Assembly: GCF_005938385.1 (NCBI RefSeq)
Contig: NZ_VCRA01000001.1
Span: 309,146-373,145, forward strand
DNA from: Paenibacillus mesophilus
GTDB lineage: Bacteria; Bacillota; Bacilli; Paenibacillales; NBRC-103111
DNA: 64,000 nucleotides
Direction: 5' to 3'
Shown: positions 32,757 through 40,797 of the stretch, in pieces
How positions within the stretch are numbered: the first letter of the stretch is position 1
Layout: each line of letters starts with the position of its first letter
Notes under the pieces: generated by a model
Databases searched by the model: none
Seen by the model: the letters and a program-made list of their open reading frames with translations, nothing else
Told to the model about the DNA's origin: nothing
Position numbers and translations under genes: made by a program

Positions 32757-32949
32757 TGCTAACGGAACTGAGTTCCGCTATCTGACTGCAAACCAAGCTG
32801 GCTGCCAGAATAGAGGAACTGTAATCCGTTATACGGTGCATTTACCGCAAATGTCGCCGAAAATGATAGGTTTAGCGTACTACAGTTCCGTTATTAGCGT
32901 GAAATGCCGCGAAATTGCCGATATAGCGTACTTCAGTTCCGCTATCGGA
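32757..32949. repeat. Four irregularly spaced copies of an AGTTCCGYTAT palindromic motif
   Basis: Copies centre near 32770 (CGGAACTGAGTTCCGCTAT), 32823, 32885 (AGCGTACTACAGTTCCGTTAT) and 32935 (AGCGTACTTCAGTTCCGCTAT), 50-62 bases apart. Each is an imperfect palindrome of the type ATAGCGGAACT/AGTTCCGCTAT. The remaining bases up to 33214 hold nothing recognisable. Confidence 0.6.
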
Positions 32950-33214
32950 CTATGGCGAGCAGCGCTTTCGATTTCTTTGCCGGACTGCTCTCCCATCTTC
33001 TGAGCGAGCGTGACGGCGCTGTACGCCGTTTGGAATTTGACGACGACGATTTCGGGGCAGGACAGTTTTGGGGAAAGCGGCCAACGACACTTTATGCCGA
33101 CAAAAATCTAGGAACATGTAGACAAAGCTCTATTTAAATCCTATAATTTAATTCGGTAAATATCTAATTAGCATCATATCGAATTCCTTTAAGACATCGA
33201 AAGGTGTTGACCGA

Positions 33215-33817
33215 ATGGCTACAACGTTCTATCTCGTAAGGCATGCTGTCAAAGAAAAATCGGTCGGAGACGTCTCGCTATCTCCTAAAGGCATACTGCA
33301 AGCGCAAGCGACAGCTCGATACTTTCGTAACCTGCCGATAAGAGCCCTATTTTCAAGTCCGCTTAGAAGGGCAAGTGAAACCGCCGCATATATTGCATTA
33401 GAAGCTAAGTTAACCGTTGCGGTCGATAAACGGTTACGGGAGCGCGCTAACTGGGGGGATTTACCCGGGCAAACGTTCGATGAATTTGTTGCGATGTGGG
33501 AGCGATGTACACGCGATCCCGACTATTTGCCGCCCGCAGGCGATTCCGCGAAACAGGCAGGCGAACGTTTATCCGCGTTTTTAGTAGAGTCGGCAAAGAA
33601 CCATCCGCCTGGAAGCAGCATTGTACTTGTGGCTCATGGAGGATTAATAACCGATTTTCTTGTCCACACCTTTTCCGAGAATGAGCTGAATGTTTGGCAC
33701 CCTAATTTTGTCGCGGTTCAAAGCAGCTTGATTCCCGAATGCTCGATCACAAAACTAGTTAATGACAGCGGGAATTACAAATTAGACGTCTTTGCATCGA
33801 TAGATCATTTAGCATAA
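33215..33817 (+). CDS. Histidine phosphatase family protein (phosphoglycerate-mutase-like)
   Basis: 200 residues, ATG at 33215 with AAAGGTG 9 bases upstream. The catalytic His lies in FYLVRHAVKEK (RHA rather than the common RHG). LSPKGILQAQATARYF, the Arg in SSPLRRASETA, the Glu in LRERANWGDLPG and the second His in IVLVAHGGLITDFL complete the fold-typical residues. The protein removes phosphate from a small molecule or phosphoprotein through a phospho-His intermediate; substrate unknown. It is a single gene with AT-richer sequence and codon use than its neighbours, flanked by repeats on both sides, which would fit recent acquisition. Confidence 0.88.
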   Translation: MATTFYLVRHAVKEKSVGDVSLSPKGILQAQATARYFRNLPIRALFSSPLRRASETAAYIALEAKLTVAVDKRLRERANWGDLPGQTFDEFVAMWERCTRDPDYLPPAGDSAKQAGERLSAFLVESAKNHPPGSSIVLVAHGGLITDFLVHTFSENELNVWHPNFVAVQSSLIPECSITKLVNDSGNYKLDVFASIDHLA

Positions 33818-33862
33818 AGCCTATTCCACGATCCCTCTTCAAGCAGCAAATGCTTCTTATGT

Positions 33863-33979
33863 AAGAAAAACGACTATCGACGTACTTCAAGGAAGAGCGA
33901 CCGCGATTAAGAGGAGGTTTTTCTTAGTAAGGAAAGGCTCACTTCGCTTTAACGTTTTAGCAAAGTTAAACTTACCTTA
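33863..33979. repeat. Interspersed palindromic repeat, copy 5 (complete B plus A)
   Basis: Module B 33863-33925 (AAGAAAAACGACTATCGACG ... GGTTTTTCTT) joined by 2 bases to hairpin A 33928-33979 (TAAGGAAAGG ... ACTTACCTTA). Same order as copy 4, opposite orientation. Confidence 0.85.
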
Positions 33980-33989
33980 TCGACAAAAA

Positions 33990-34020
33990 AAGCTTACGGG
34001 CAGCACGTACCCGTAAGCTT
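33990..34020 (-). terminator. Strong intrinsic terminator of the beta-helix gene
   Basis: Perfect 11-bp stem AAGCTTACGGG/CCCGTAAGCTT with a 9-base loop, followed by a U tract (A run at 33985-33990) on the minus strand; 24 bases after the stop at 34044. Confidence 0.85.
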
Positions 34021-34043
34021 CTCCGCTTCTTCGCCGATACCCG

Positions 34044-35810
34044 TTATAACCCGATATCGCCGAACGGCTTCCACGTACCCGGCGTTCCGCCAGCCGTGCA
34101 TACCCAGCCGATCGTTCCGCCTGCCGAAGGCGCGTCGGCGTATACGATATCGCCTTGAACCCACGCTCCCGAAGTCGGTGCCGCCGCGCCGATACTGCGC
34201 CGCTTGTCCTTCACATGCGAGTACGCCGCGCCGTTCGACTGATCGGCTGCACCCGTTATCGTTCCGTTCACGAGCCGGTTGTTCGAGTAGCTGTTGCGAA
34301 GCGCCGCCGTATCGCAGGCGAGGTCGGCCACGGCTCCCTCCAAGATGTTGTCGGAGAACACGTTGTCGTTGCTCGCGGCTTCCAGCTTGAGCGCCGTGTC
34401 CCCCGCCGACCGGACGACGTTGCCCGTTACGATATTGTACGCGGTCGGCACCGATTGAGGGGTAACATACAGCCCGTGCTTGCGGGGAGCGACAATTACG
34501 TTGCCTCTTATCGTATTGGAGCCGCAGCCTGCCGTTCCCCGCGGCCTCAGCTCGATACCGTGGTTGAGAGCCGCGTCGGCCGTCGGCTTCATCTCGATCA
34601 CATTGCCCGATACGGAGCAATATTGCGACCCTTCGAGCAAAATTCCCCGGGCGGCTATGTCCTCAAGCCGATTATCCGCGACGATGGAATAGTCGGATAC
34701 CCGCAATATAATGCCGACCTTCGCAGTAGCCGGCCCCATATAGCCGATGTAACGGAGACGGTTGCCGAGTATGGAGACGTTGCGGGAAAAGTCCGAGGAC
34801 GTCGAGGCATGCTCCAACGTAATGCCGTTGCCGCAATTGTAGATCGAATTGTCGGATACGATCGTCCGCTGGCATATGCGCTTCAAGGCGATACCGCCAT
34901 AAGGAAAGCCGGTGATACGGTTGTGGCTGATCACATTCTCGTAATGCGACGTCCCGCTTCCGTCATTGACATAGATGCCGACATCCCCTCCGTCGTCGAT
35001 CCGGTTCATTGTGCATACCGAATTGGTCGCCTTGGAGAACATGATGCCGGAGTCGGGGATATTGAACAGACGACAGTTCCTGACGACGGCATTCTCGCCG
35101 CCGATCGTAATTCCGTCCGCCACCGCGAACGAGGTGTTCCCGCCCGAACGATTGCCGTCTATAATAAGCCCGTCCAGCGTAACGTTCGGATAGCTGCCCC
35201 CCGTGCTGACCATGTTGTGGATCAAATAATACGACGCCGACGTGGAAACGCATACATTATCGAGCAGTTTCAAGGTGCCGCCAAAGCTTGCGAACGTCAT
35301 GTTGCCCTTGACCCGGATCGAACGGAACCGGAACGTTCCCCGTGCGGGAATGTATACAAGGCCCGCGCCGTTCGAATAAGCCGCGTCGATGGCTGCCTGT
35401 ATCGCCGCCGTATCGTCCGTGCCGCCGTCGCCCTTTGCCCCGAACCATTTGACGTCATAGCCTTGGGACAGCTCCAGTATCCGCTTGAACCGGTATCCCG
35501 CCGTCGAGACGAGCACCGTACCGGTATTGTCCGCCGAAGCCGTATCCGACGGATCGTAGCGGAACCAGCCTTCTTGCCCCGCATCCCCTACGAAATACAG
35601 CGTATCCGGATCGGCAGTCGTATTGGCCCGCAAGCCCGCAATCGTAGTCGTCTCGCAGCACCCGGCTCCCCCGGTCCCGTATACGCTCCCGACGACGCCC
35701 GCATAGACGCTTCCCGTTCTGCCCGCAAGGAGCAAATCTCCCGCCGCGGCCGCGGCCCCGGCCATCCCGATTGAAGCAAGCAGCTTTCTCCGGCTCATCA
35801 TGTCCATCAT
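34044..35810 (-). CDS. Secreted right-handed beta-helix protein with collar and C-terminal Trp/Cys module
   Basis: 588 residues from the ATG at 35810 (AAAGG 8 bases upstream; a GTG at 35816 is possible). Twin-arginine-like signal MSRRKLLASIGMAGAAAAAG starts at residue 5. Collar: GQEGWFRYDPSDT and DNTGTVLVSTAGYRFKR, then VKWFGAKGDGGTDDTAA. Rungs with strong N-x-I periodicity follow (NRIDDGGDVGIYVND, NSIYNCGNGITLEH, NVIEMKPT). The last 50 residues (PTSGAWVQGDIVYADAPS ... GWVCTAGGTPGTWKPFG) match the C-terminus of the protein at 10156-12285. It has no binding-protein partner; the AraC and LysR genes lie upstream on the same strand, 145 bases away. Confidence 0.87.
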   Translation of the reverse strand: MMDMMSRRKLLASIGMAGAAAAAGDLLLAGRTGSVYAGVVGSVYGTGGAGCCETTTIAGLRANTTADPDTLYFVGDAGQEGWFRYDPSDTASADNTGTVLVSTAGYRFKRILELSQGYDVKWFGAKGDGGTDDTAAIQAAIDAAYSNGAGLVYIPARGTFRFRSIRVKGNMTFASFGGTLKLLDNVCVSTSASYYLIHNMVSTGGSYPNVTLDGLIIDGNRSGGNTSFAVADGITIGGENAVVRNCRLFNIPDSGIMFSKATNSVCTMNRIDDGGDVGIYVNDGSGTSHYENVISHNRITGFPYGGIALKRICQRTIVSDNSIYNCGNGITLEHASTSSDFSRNVSILGNRLRYIGYMGPATAKVGIILRVSDYSIVADNRLEDIAARGILLEGSQYCSVSGNVIEMKPTADAALNHGIELRPRGTAGCGSNTIRGNVIVAPRKHGLYVTPQSVPTAYNIVTGNVVRSAGDTALKLEAASNDNVFSDNILEGAVADLACDTAALRNSYSNNRLVNGTITGAADQSNGAAYSHVKDKRRSIGAAAPTSGAWVQGDIVYADAPSAGGTIGWVCTAGGTPGTWKPFGDIGL

Positions 35811-35954
35811 CCGCACAACCTTTCGCCCGATAATGTGTGCTTCGGCCGGTCGTACCGGCTCCAGCTGAACTCAGTATACCGGGGAGCGGATCGTCCCGCT
35901 TGCCCCACAGTCTCTGAATCGGCATGCGAATTGCCTGTAGGAATCGGGACGCGG

Positions 35955-36791
35955 CTAAATCGTATTGCGGTATTCTTCGGGAGTGGCGCCTACGGTCGAT
36001 TTGAAATTGCGCGAGAAATGGGCGGGGTTTTTGAAGCCTACCTCATAGCAAACCTCGCTGATCGATTTGGACTTCTCCGTAGCGAACAGCACCTTGGCCC
36101 GGTTGATGCGATGGTCGTTAATATATTCGAAGACGGTCATACCGGCGTACTCCTTGAAAATTTTCGCCAAATACGACCGGCTCATGTATAGTCGTTCGGC
36201 TATGATGTCCAGCGACAAATCGGTCATATAATGCTGCCCGATGTAGTCCAGCGCTTGGCGGACCAGCTTTTCCTTGGCGTCGCGGGGCTCCGGATAAGTC
36301 GACTTCGCGTACCCGCAGCTCTCGGAAACGATGAGCAGCAGCTCGAGAAAGGCGGCCCGGAACCGGTTGTACGACATCCGGTCCTGCTTGCCGTAATACC
36401 GGTTCATCCGGGACAGCAACTGCTCGATATCCGTCCGGAGCGGATCGGTTAGCCGGCAATGGCAGTTTCGCAGCTCGCGAAACGGATACAGCAGGTCGAT
36501 CGAATCGGGCAAATCCTGCAAGCTTTGCAGGCTGGCGGGGTAGAACGCGACACCGGTCCGGACGCACCCGGACTTTTCGCGGAAAATCGGGCCGTGTGGC
36601 GTAATTCCGTTCATGACAAGCAGATCGCCGGCGGTTACGTCGAACATGGAAGCCCCGATGACATAGCCGTAACCGCCCTCGTGGACATACAGCAATTCGT
36701 ATTTGGGGTGGCCTTGAAAGTCCGGCGGCGCTCTTCTGTCGTACCGGTACACGAACTTTTCCACCAGAGGGGATCGGGAGCTCATGATCAT
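35955..36791 (-). CDS. AraC-family transcriptional regulator with cupin sensor
   Basis: 278 residues. Its ATG at 36791 overlaps the TGA of the LysR gene by 4 bases (ATGA), indicating translational coupling; an ATG two codons later is also possible. The cupin part reads HPKYELLYVHEGGYGYV and AGDLLVMNGITPHGPIF. The DNA-binding part at about 180-278 has LSLDIIAERLYMSRSYLAKIFKE and ISEVCYEVGFKNPAHFSRNFK followed by GATPEEYRNTI. Being second in a LysR-AraC operon it may respond to the LysR signal. The beta-helix gene at 35810 follows 145 bases downstream on the same strand and is the nearest candidate target. Confidence 0.9.
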   Translation of the reverse strand: MIMSSRSPLVEKFVYRYDRRAPPDFQGHPKYELLYVHEGGYGYVIGASMFDVTAGDLLVMNGITPHGPIFREKSGCVRTGVAFYPASLQSLQDLPDSIDLLYPFRELRNCHCRLTDPLRTDIEQLLSRMNRYYGKQDRMSYNRFRAAFLELLLIVSESCGYAKSTYPEPRDAKEKLVRQALDYIGQHYMTDLSLDIIAERLYMSRSYLAKIFKEYAGMTVFEYINDHRINRAKVLFATEKSKSISEVCYEVGFKNPAHFSRNFKSTVGATPEEYRNTI

Positions 36792-37681
36792 AGCCGCACC
36801 TCTTCGGGGATCCGGAACGTTTGCTTCAAATACTCGATAAACACCTTCGTCGCCGAAGAAATAAACATATCGTTGCGGTATACGATGCCGACGACTCGTT
36901 GGGGAGTCGGATCGACGATGGTGATGCGGCGGGTCCGCTTCGGATCGGTGCCGGTCAAGTATGTATCCGGAAGAATCGTCAGGGCGATATTGCGGAAGAC
37001 GAGCTCCATCAGCGAATCGAGCGTAGTCATCTCCAGCACGGGCTGAAACCGAAACCCTTTCGATTTGGTCGCCCTGTCGACGAGCTGTCTCACCAGAAAT
37101 TTGGGGGGCAGCAGCGCCATCGGCATTTGCTTCAATCGGTCCAGCTCGATCTCGGTAGCTTCGGCCAACGGATGATGATACGGCACGGCCAAAGACAGCT
37201 TCTCCGTATACAGGGGAATGCTCTCGAGCTGTTCACCCTCCACGGGCAAAAAAACGACGCCCAGATCGAGCCGGTTGTCGAGCAGCCCTTGCCTCGTCTC
37301 CTCCGTGCTCAGCTCCGCGACACTGATCTGGATGCCCGGGTAAAGCTGGTGAAACGAAATGACGGAATTGATCAGCATATGGTTGCCCGAGCAGCCGATG
37401 CGAATTTCACCGCGCTGCAGCCCTTTCAGCTCCCGGATCGCCGACTGCGCCTGACCGAGCTCGTCGAACATCCGCACGCAGTGGCGGTATAAAATTTTGC
37501 CCGCCTCCGTCACGACTACTTTCTTGCCGACCCTATCGAACAGCAGCGTATCCGTTTCCTGCTCCAAGGCGCGGATTTGTTGACTGAGCGTAGGCTGGGA
37601 GATGCCCAGCTTCTCCGACGCCCTCGTAAAATGAAGCTCCTGGCACATCGTCATGAAGTACTCCAAATACCGCAGCTCCAT
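36788..37681 (-). CDS. LysR-family transcriptional regulator
   Basis: 297 residues, ATG at 37681 with a G-rich site (GGGGGGTGG) upstream. The N-terminal winged helix is textbook: MELRYLEYFMTMCQELHFTR, ASEKLGISQPTLSQQIRALE. The effector-binding domain spans about 90-290 (GEIRIGCSGNHMLINSVISF, LDLGVVFLPVEGEQL, LTILPDTYLTG). It is divergent from ilvE at 37857, with 175 bases between, so it may regulate ilvE as well as itself; LysR regulators usually act on a divergent gene. The coupled AraC gene downstream makes this a two-regulator operon. Confidence 0.92.
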   Translation of the reverse strand: MELRYLEYFMTMCQELHFTRASEKLGISQPTLSQQIRALEQETDTLLFDRVGKKVVVTEAGKILYRHCVRMFDELGQAQSAIRELKGLQRGEIRIGCSGNHMLINSVISFHQLYPGIQISVAELSTEETRQGLLDNRLDLGVVFLPVEGEQLESIPLYTEKLSLAVPYHHPLAEATEIELDRLKQMPMALLPPKFLVRQLVDRATKSKGFRFQPVLEMTTLDSLMELVFRNIALTILPDTYLTGTDPKRTRRITIVDPTPQRVVGIVYRNDMFISSATKVFIEYLKQTFRIPEEVRL

Positions 37682-37740
37682 AGCGCCAACCCACCCCCCA
37701 ATAATTGGTACTGTCTATGATAATAATAGAAACGATTGGA

Positions 37741-37769
37741 TTGTTCAATGATCCATTTAAGACTATAAT
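37741..37769 (+). promoter_or_regulatory. sigma-A type promoter of ilvE
   Basis: -35 TTGTTC (37741-37746), 17-base spacer, -10 TATAAT (37764-37769), 88 bases before the ilvE start. Confidence 0.7.
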
Positions 37770-37856
37770 GAAAGAAATCAATCTACGACGATCGAAGTCC
37801 TCCGTACCGAGCGACAAACCGACCGCCTACCGAACTATAGGGAGTGGAAAACAAAG

Positions 37857-38927
37857 ATGAACGAAATCCGTATCGAGAGAAGCACCGCCCTCAAGCAAAA
37901 GCCCGATCCGAGTACGCTGGAATTCGGCAAAGTGTATACCGACCATATGTTCCTGCTTGATTATTCGTCCGAGCAAGGCTGGCACGACCCGCGTATCGTC
38001 CCTTACGGGCCGCTGACGCTGGACCCGGCCGCCATGGTATTTCATTATGGCCAAGCCGTGTTCGAGGGCTTGAAGGCGTTTCGGACGAAAGATAACCGGA
38101 TTCTGATGTTCCGGCCGGACAAAAACGCGGAGCGGCTCAACGTGTCCAACGAACGTCTCAGCATCCCCCAATTGGACGAGTCCGCTGTAATCGAATATAT
38201 TAAAGCGCTTGTTTCCGTCGACCGGGATTGGGTTCCTACGCTTGAAGGAACGTCCCTGTACATCCGGCCGTTCATCTTCGCGACCGAACCGTGTCTCGGC
38301 GTACGAGCTGCCAAACAGTATGTGTTCGCCGTCATCATGTCGCCGGTAGGCGCTTATTACAAGGAAGGCATCCACCCGGTCAAAATCAACGTGGAGAGCC
38401 AATACGTCCGCGCCGTCCGCGGCGGAACCGGATTCGCCAAAACGGCGGGCAACTACGCCTCGGGCATCAAGGCGCAGGAGGAAGCGAAGCACGACGGGTA
38501 CGCTCAGGTGCTGTGGCTGGACGGCAAAGAGCATAAGTACATCGAAGAAGTAGGGAGCATGAACATTTTCTTCAAAATCGGCGGCGAAATCGTCACCCCG
38601 GCTTTGAACGGCAGCATTTTGGCCGGTGTAACGCGCAATTCCGTCATCCGACTGCTGAACGATTGGGGCTTGCCGGTAACGGAAAAAACTATATCGATCG
38701 AAGAAATTCATCAGGCATCTGCCGAAGGCAAGCTGGAGGAAGCGTTCGGAACGGGTACGGCCGCCGTCATTTCTCCAGTAGGACAGCTGCACTGGCAAGA
38801 GCACACGATGACGATCAATGGCGGGGAAACCGGCGAAATCGCCCGGAAGCTGTATGAAACGATAACCGGTATCCAAAACGGCACCCTCCCCGATTCGTAC
38901 GGCTGGAATGTTGTTGTGGCGGAGTAA
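37857..38927 (+). CDS. ilvE: Branched-chain amino acid aminotransferase
   Basis: 356 residues, the normal length of the type II (BCAT) group. It is a PLP enzyme that interconverts Val/Leu/Ile and their 2-oxo acids. Signatures include FHYGQAVFEGLKAFRTKDN, MFRPDKNAERLNVS, SLYIRPFIFATEPCLGV, the PLP-lysine region GGTGFAKTAGNYASGIKAQ (Lys near residue 193), HKYIEEVGSMNIFF and FGTGTAAVISPVG. ATG at 37857 has GGGAGTGG upstream. It is a single gene with a good promoter at 37741-37769, no T-box or leader peptide, divergent from a LysR gene, and ends before a solo repeat module and a terminator. Confidence 0.95.
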   Translation: MNEIRIERSTALKQKPDPSTLEFGKVYTDHMFLLDYSSEQGWHDPRIVPYGPLTLDPAAMVFHYGQAVFEGLKAFRTKDNRILMFRPDKNAERLNVSNERLSIPQLDESAVIEYIKALVSVDRDWVPTLEGTSLYIRPFIFATEPCLGVRAAKQYVFAVIMSPVGAYYKEGIHPVKINVESQYVRAVRGGTGFAKTAGNYASGIKAQEEAKHDGYAQVLWLDGKEHKYIEEVGSMNIFFKIGGEIVTPALNGSILAGVTRNSVIRLLNDWGLPVTEKTISIEEIHQASAEGKLEEAFGTGTAAVISPVGQLHWQEHTMTINGGETGEIARKLYETITGIQNGTLPDSYGWNVVVAE

Positions 38928-38940
38928 CGGTAAGGCGGAT

Positions 38941-39002
38941 AAGAAAAACGACTTCGAAGTACTTCAAGGATGAGCGACCGCGATTTAGAGGAAGTTTTTC
39001 TT
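38941..39002. repeat. Interspersed repeat, solo module B (copy 6)
   Basis: AAGAAAAACGACTTCGAAGT ... GAAGTTTTTCTT, the complete B module with its own inverted ends (AAGAAAAAC/GTTTTTCTT) but without hairpin A. It begins 13 bases after the ilvE stop. Confidence 0.8.
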
Positions 39003-39064
39003 GGTATACAATTTACTGTTTTCGTTCCCAAGGTCCGAAAATTTATAAATTCTATAACGTTAAG

Positions 39065-39095
39065 AAAAGGGACTTCCCGGCGGGAGTCCCTTTTT
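39065..39095. terminator. Bidirectional terminator between ilvE and mntH
   Basis: AAAAGGGACT ... AGTCCCTTTTT hairpin (inner CCCGGCGGG) flanked by A and T runs, serving the convergent genes ilvE and mntH. Confidence 0.85.
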
Positions 39096-39124
39096 CTTAC
39101 GATTCCATGAACAAGCCGCAGCTT

Positions 39125-40477
39125 TTAACCGAAAAACGTCCTGTAAAGCAAATACGCGTTCAAGCTGACGATGACGGCCGCGATGAACCATGCAACCAGC
39201 TTCAACCAAAGCGGATTCGCGAATTCGCCCATCTTCTTCTTGTCGCCGGTGAATTGGATCAACGGGATTACCGCGAACGAAAGCTGCAGCGACAAAATAA
39301 CTTGGCTCAAAATGAGCAAATCGGTCGTCCCTTTCTCGCCGGCAATGGCGGTGACGATGACGGCCGGAATGATCGCGATCAGCCGGGTAATCAATCTGCG
39401 CAGCCATGGGGCCAACCGGATGTTCAAAAATCCTTCCATGACGATTTGTCCGGCAAGCGTGCCGGTCAGCGTCGAGTTTTGGCCGGAAGCGAGCAGGGCG
39501 ACGCCGAACAAAATGCTTCCGAGCGTCGTTCCGAGCAAAGGCGTAAGCATGTGGTAAGCATCCCCGATTTCCGCCACTTCGGTCATACCCGCCTTGTGAA
39601 ACGTGGCCGCGGAGACGATCAGAATCGCCGCGTTGATGAATAGGGCGAAACAGAGGGCGATCGTCGAATCCCATGTCGCGTATTTGATCGCTTGCTTTTT
39701 CCCCGACCGCGTCTGTTCGATTTGTCTTGTTTGCACGATCGAGGAATGCAGGTACAAATTATGAGGCATAACGGTCGCGCCCAGTATGCCGATCGCGATA
39801 TACAGCATGGCCGGGTTGCTTACGATATCCGCAGTCGGGACGAATCCTTGCATGATTCCTGCCGCATCGGGTTTGGACAAAAAGATTTCCGTTACAAAGC
39901 ATCCTCCGATCGTGACGATCAGCACGACGACCAGCGATTCGATAAAGCGGAAGCCTTTATTTTGCAGCAGCAGCACGACAAGCACGTCCAGCGCCGTGAT
40001 GATTACCCCGTATACGAGAGGAACGCCGAAAAGCAAATTGAGCGCGATCGCCGAACCGATCACTTCGGCCAGATCGCAAGCCGCTATCGCTAGCTCGCAT
40101 AAGATCCATAGCGTAAACGCTACTGGCTTCGTGTAATGGTCCCGGCACGCTTGCGCCAAATCCCGTCCGGTTACGATCCCCAGCTTGCCGGCAAGTGCTT
40201 GCAGCACGACCGCCATCAAGTTCGACAGAAGGATGACGGAAAGCAGCGAATAGCCGAACATCGAGCCTCCGGCAATATCGGTCGCCCAGTTGCCGGGATC
40301 CATGTAGCCGACGGCCACCAAATAACCCGGGCCGACAAAGGCCAGAAACTTTTTGATCCACGAGCCCGTCCTCGGTACGCGGAGACTGCTATGCACTTCC
40401 GGAAGCGTCGGCTGCGCTCTTGCGCGCCTCCAGCCCTCTTCGCTTGCGGCAGGCAGGCTCGATGTATTGTCGCTCAT
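39125..40477 (-). CDS. mntH: Nramp-family divalent metal (Mn2+) transporter
   Basis: 450 residues from the ATG at 40477 (CAGGTGAT upstream); in-frame codons up to 40636 are unlikely to be translated. It is a proton-coupled importer of Mn2+/Fe2+ with 11 predicted membrane segments. The metal-site motifs are present: DPGNW in [15 protein letters not shown] (helix 1) and [10 protein letters not shown] in [14 protein letters not shown] (helix 6). Upstream lie two similar AT-rich elements, CAAGGAAACTTTATG (40530-40544) and CAAGGATAACTTTATG (40680-40695), the first within a palindrome; these resemble MntR-type boxes. It is a single gene sharing a terminator with ilvE. Confidence 0.94.
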   Translation of the reverse strand: MSDNTSSLPAASEEGWRRARAQPTLPEVHSSLRVPRTGSWIKKFLAFVGPGYLVAVGYMDPGNWATDIAGGSMFGYSLLSVILLSNLMAVVLQALAGKLGIVTGRDLAQACRDHYTKPVAFTLWILCELAIAACDLAEVIGSAIALNLLFGVPLVYGVIITALDVLVVLLLQNKGFRFIESLVVVLIVTIGGCFVTEIFLSKPDAAGIMQGFVPTADIVSNPAMLYIAIGILGATVMPHNLYLHSSIVQTRQIEQTRSGKKQAIKYATWDSTIALCFALFINAAILIVSAATFHKAGMTEVAEIGDAYHMLTPLLGTTLGSILFGVALLASGQNSTLTGTLAGQIVMEGFLNIRLAPWLRRLITRLIAIIPAVIVTAIAGEKGTTDLLILSQVILSLQLSFAVIPLIQFTGDKKKMGEFANPLWLKLVAWFIAAVIVSLNAYLLYRTFFG

Positions 40478-40516
40478 GATGATATCACCTGATTTCCGTA
40501 TAAGTTGCACAACATA

Positions 40517-40544
40517 AAATTTGTTTCCACAAGGAAACTTTATG
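40517..40544 (-). promoter_or_regulatory. MntR-like operator before mntH (proximal)
   Basis: GTTTCC-ACAA-GGAAAC palindrome inside AATTTGTTTCCACAAGG..., 40 bases before the mntH ATG. Part of it (CAAGGAAACTTTATG) recurs at 40680. Confidence 0.5.
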
Positions 40545-40678
40545 AATAAAAAAAGATCTGCCTGGATGACTCCGGCATTGCTAGTATATCCTCTTTGAAC
40601 GAATCGGTATAAACCGCGTACAGCTCCAGCTTTCAACGCGACCTATACTCCAAATTGTACTCGGGCAACTTTTTTTGT

Positions 40679-40696
40679 CAAGGATAACTTTATGGA
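40679..40696 (-). promoter_or_regulatory. Second MntR-like element (distal)
   Basis: TCAAGGATAACTTTATGG, one inserted base relative to the proximal element. Weak evidence on its own. Confidence 0.35.
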
Positions 40697-40770
40697 GTAT
40701 GTACAATTGAACCTGCGGGGAATCTAGGGTATTGTGGCGGGCAGTTCCGCATAACCGGCACATGAAAAAA

Positions 40771-40797
40771 CCGGACGGCTCATTCGCCCCGCCCGGC
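40771..40797 (-). terminator. Terminator overlapping the rarA stop
   Basis: CCGGGCGG/CCGTCCGG stem followed by TTTTTT on the minus strand; the stop codon of rarA lies in the hairpin. Confidence 0.75.

Noticed and set aside
32757..32949. Possible CRISPR array
   Set aside because: Repeats are short, degenerate and irregularly spaced, and no cas gene is in the window.
32904..33137. Plus-strand 77-codon open frame upstream of the histidine phosphatase
   Set aside because: It starts inside a palindromic repeat motif, lacks a ribosome site and resembles nothing known.
34155..35774. Plus-strand open frame of 539 codons opposite a beta-helix gene
   Set aside because: It is antisense to a gene with export signal and domain motifs; Arg/Val-rich composition and no start site. 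Similar long frames opposite other genes were left out for the same reason.
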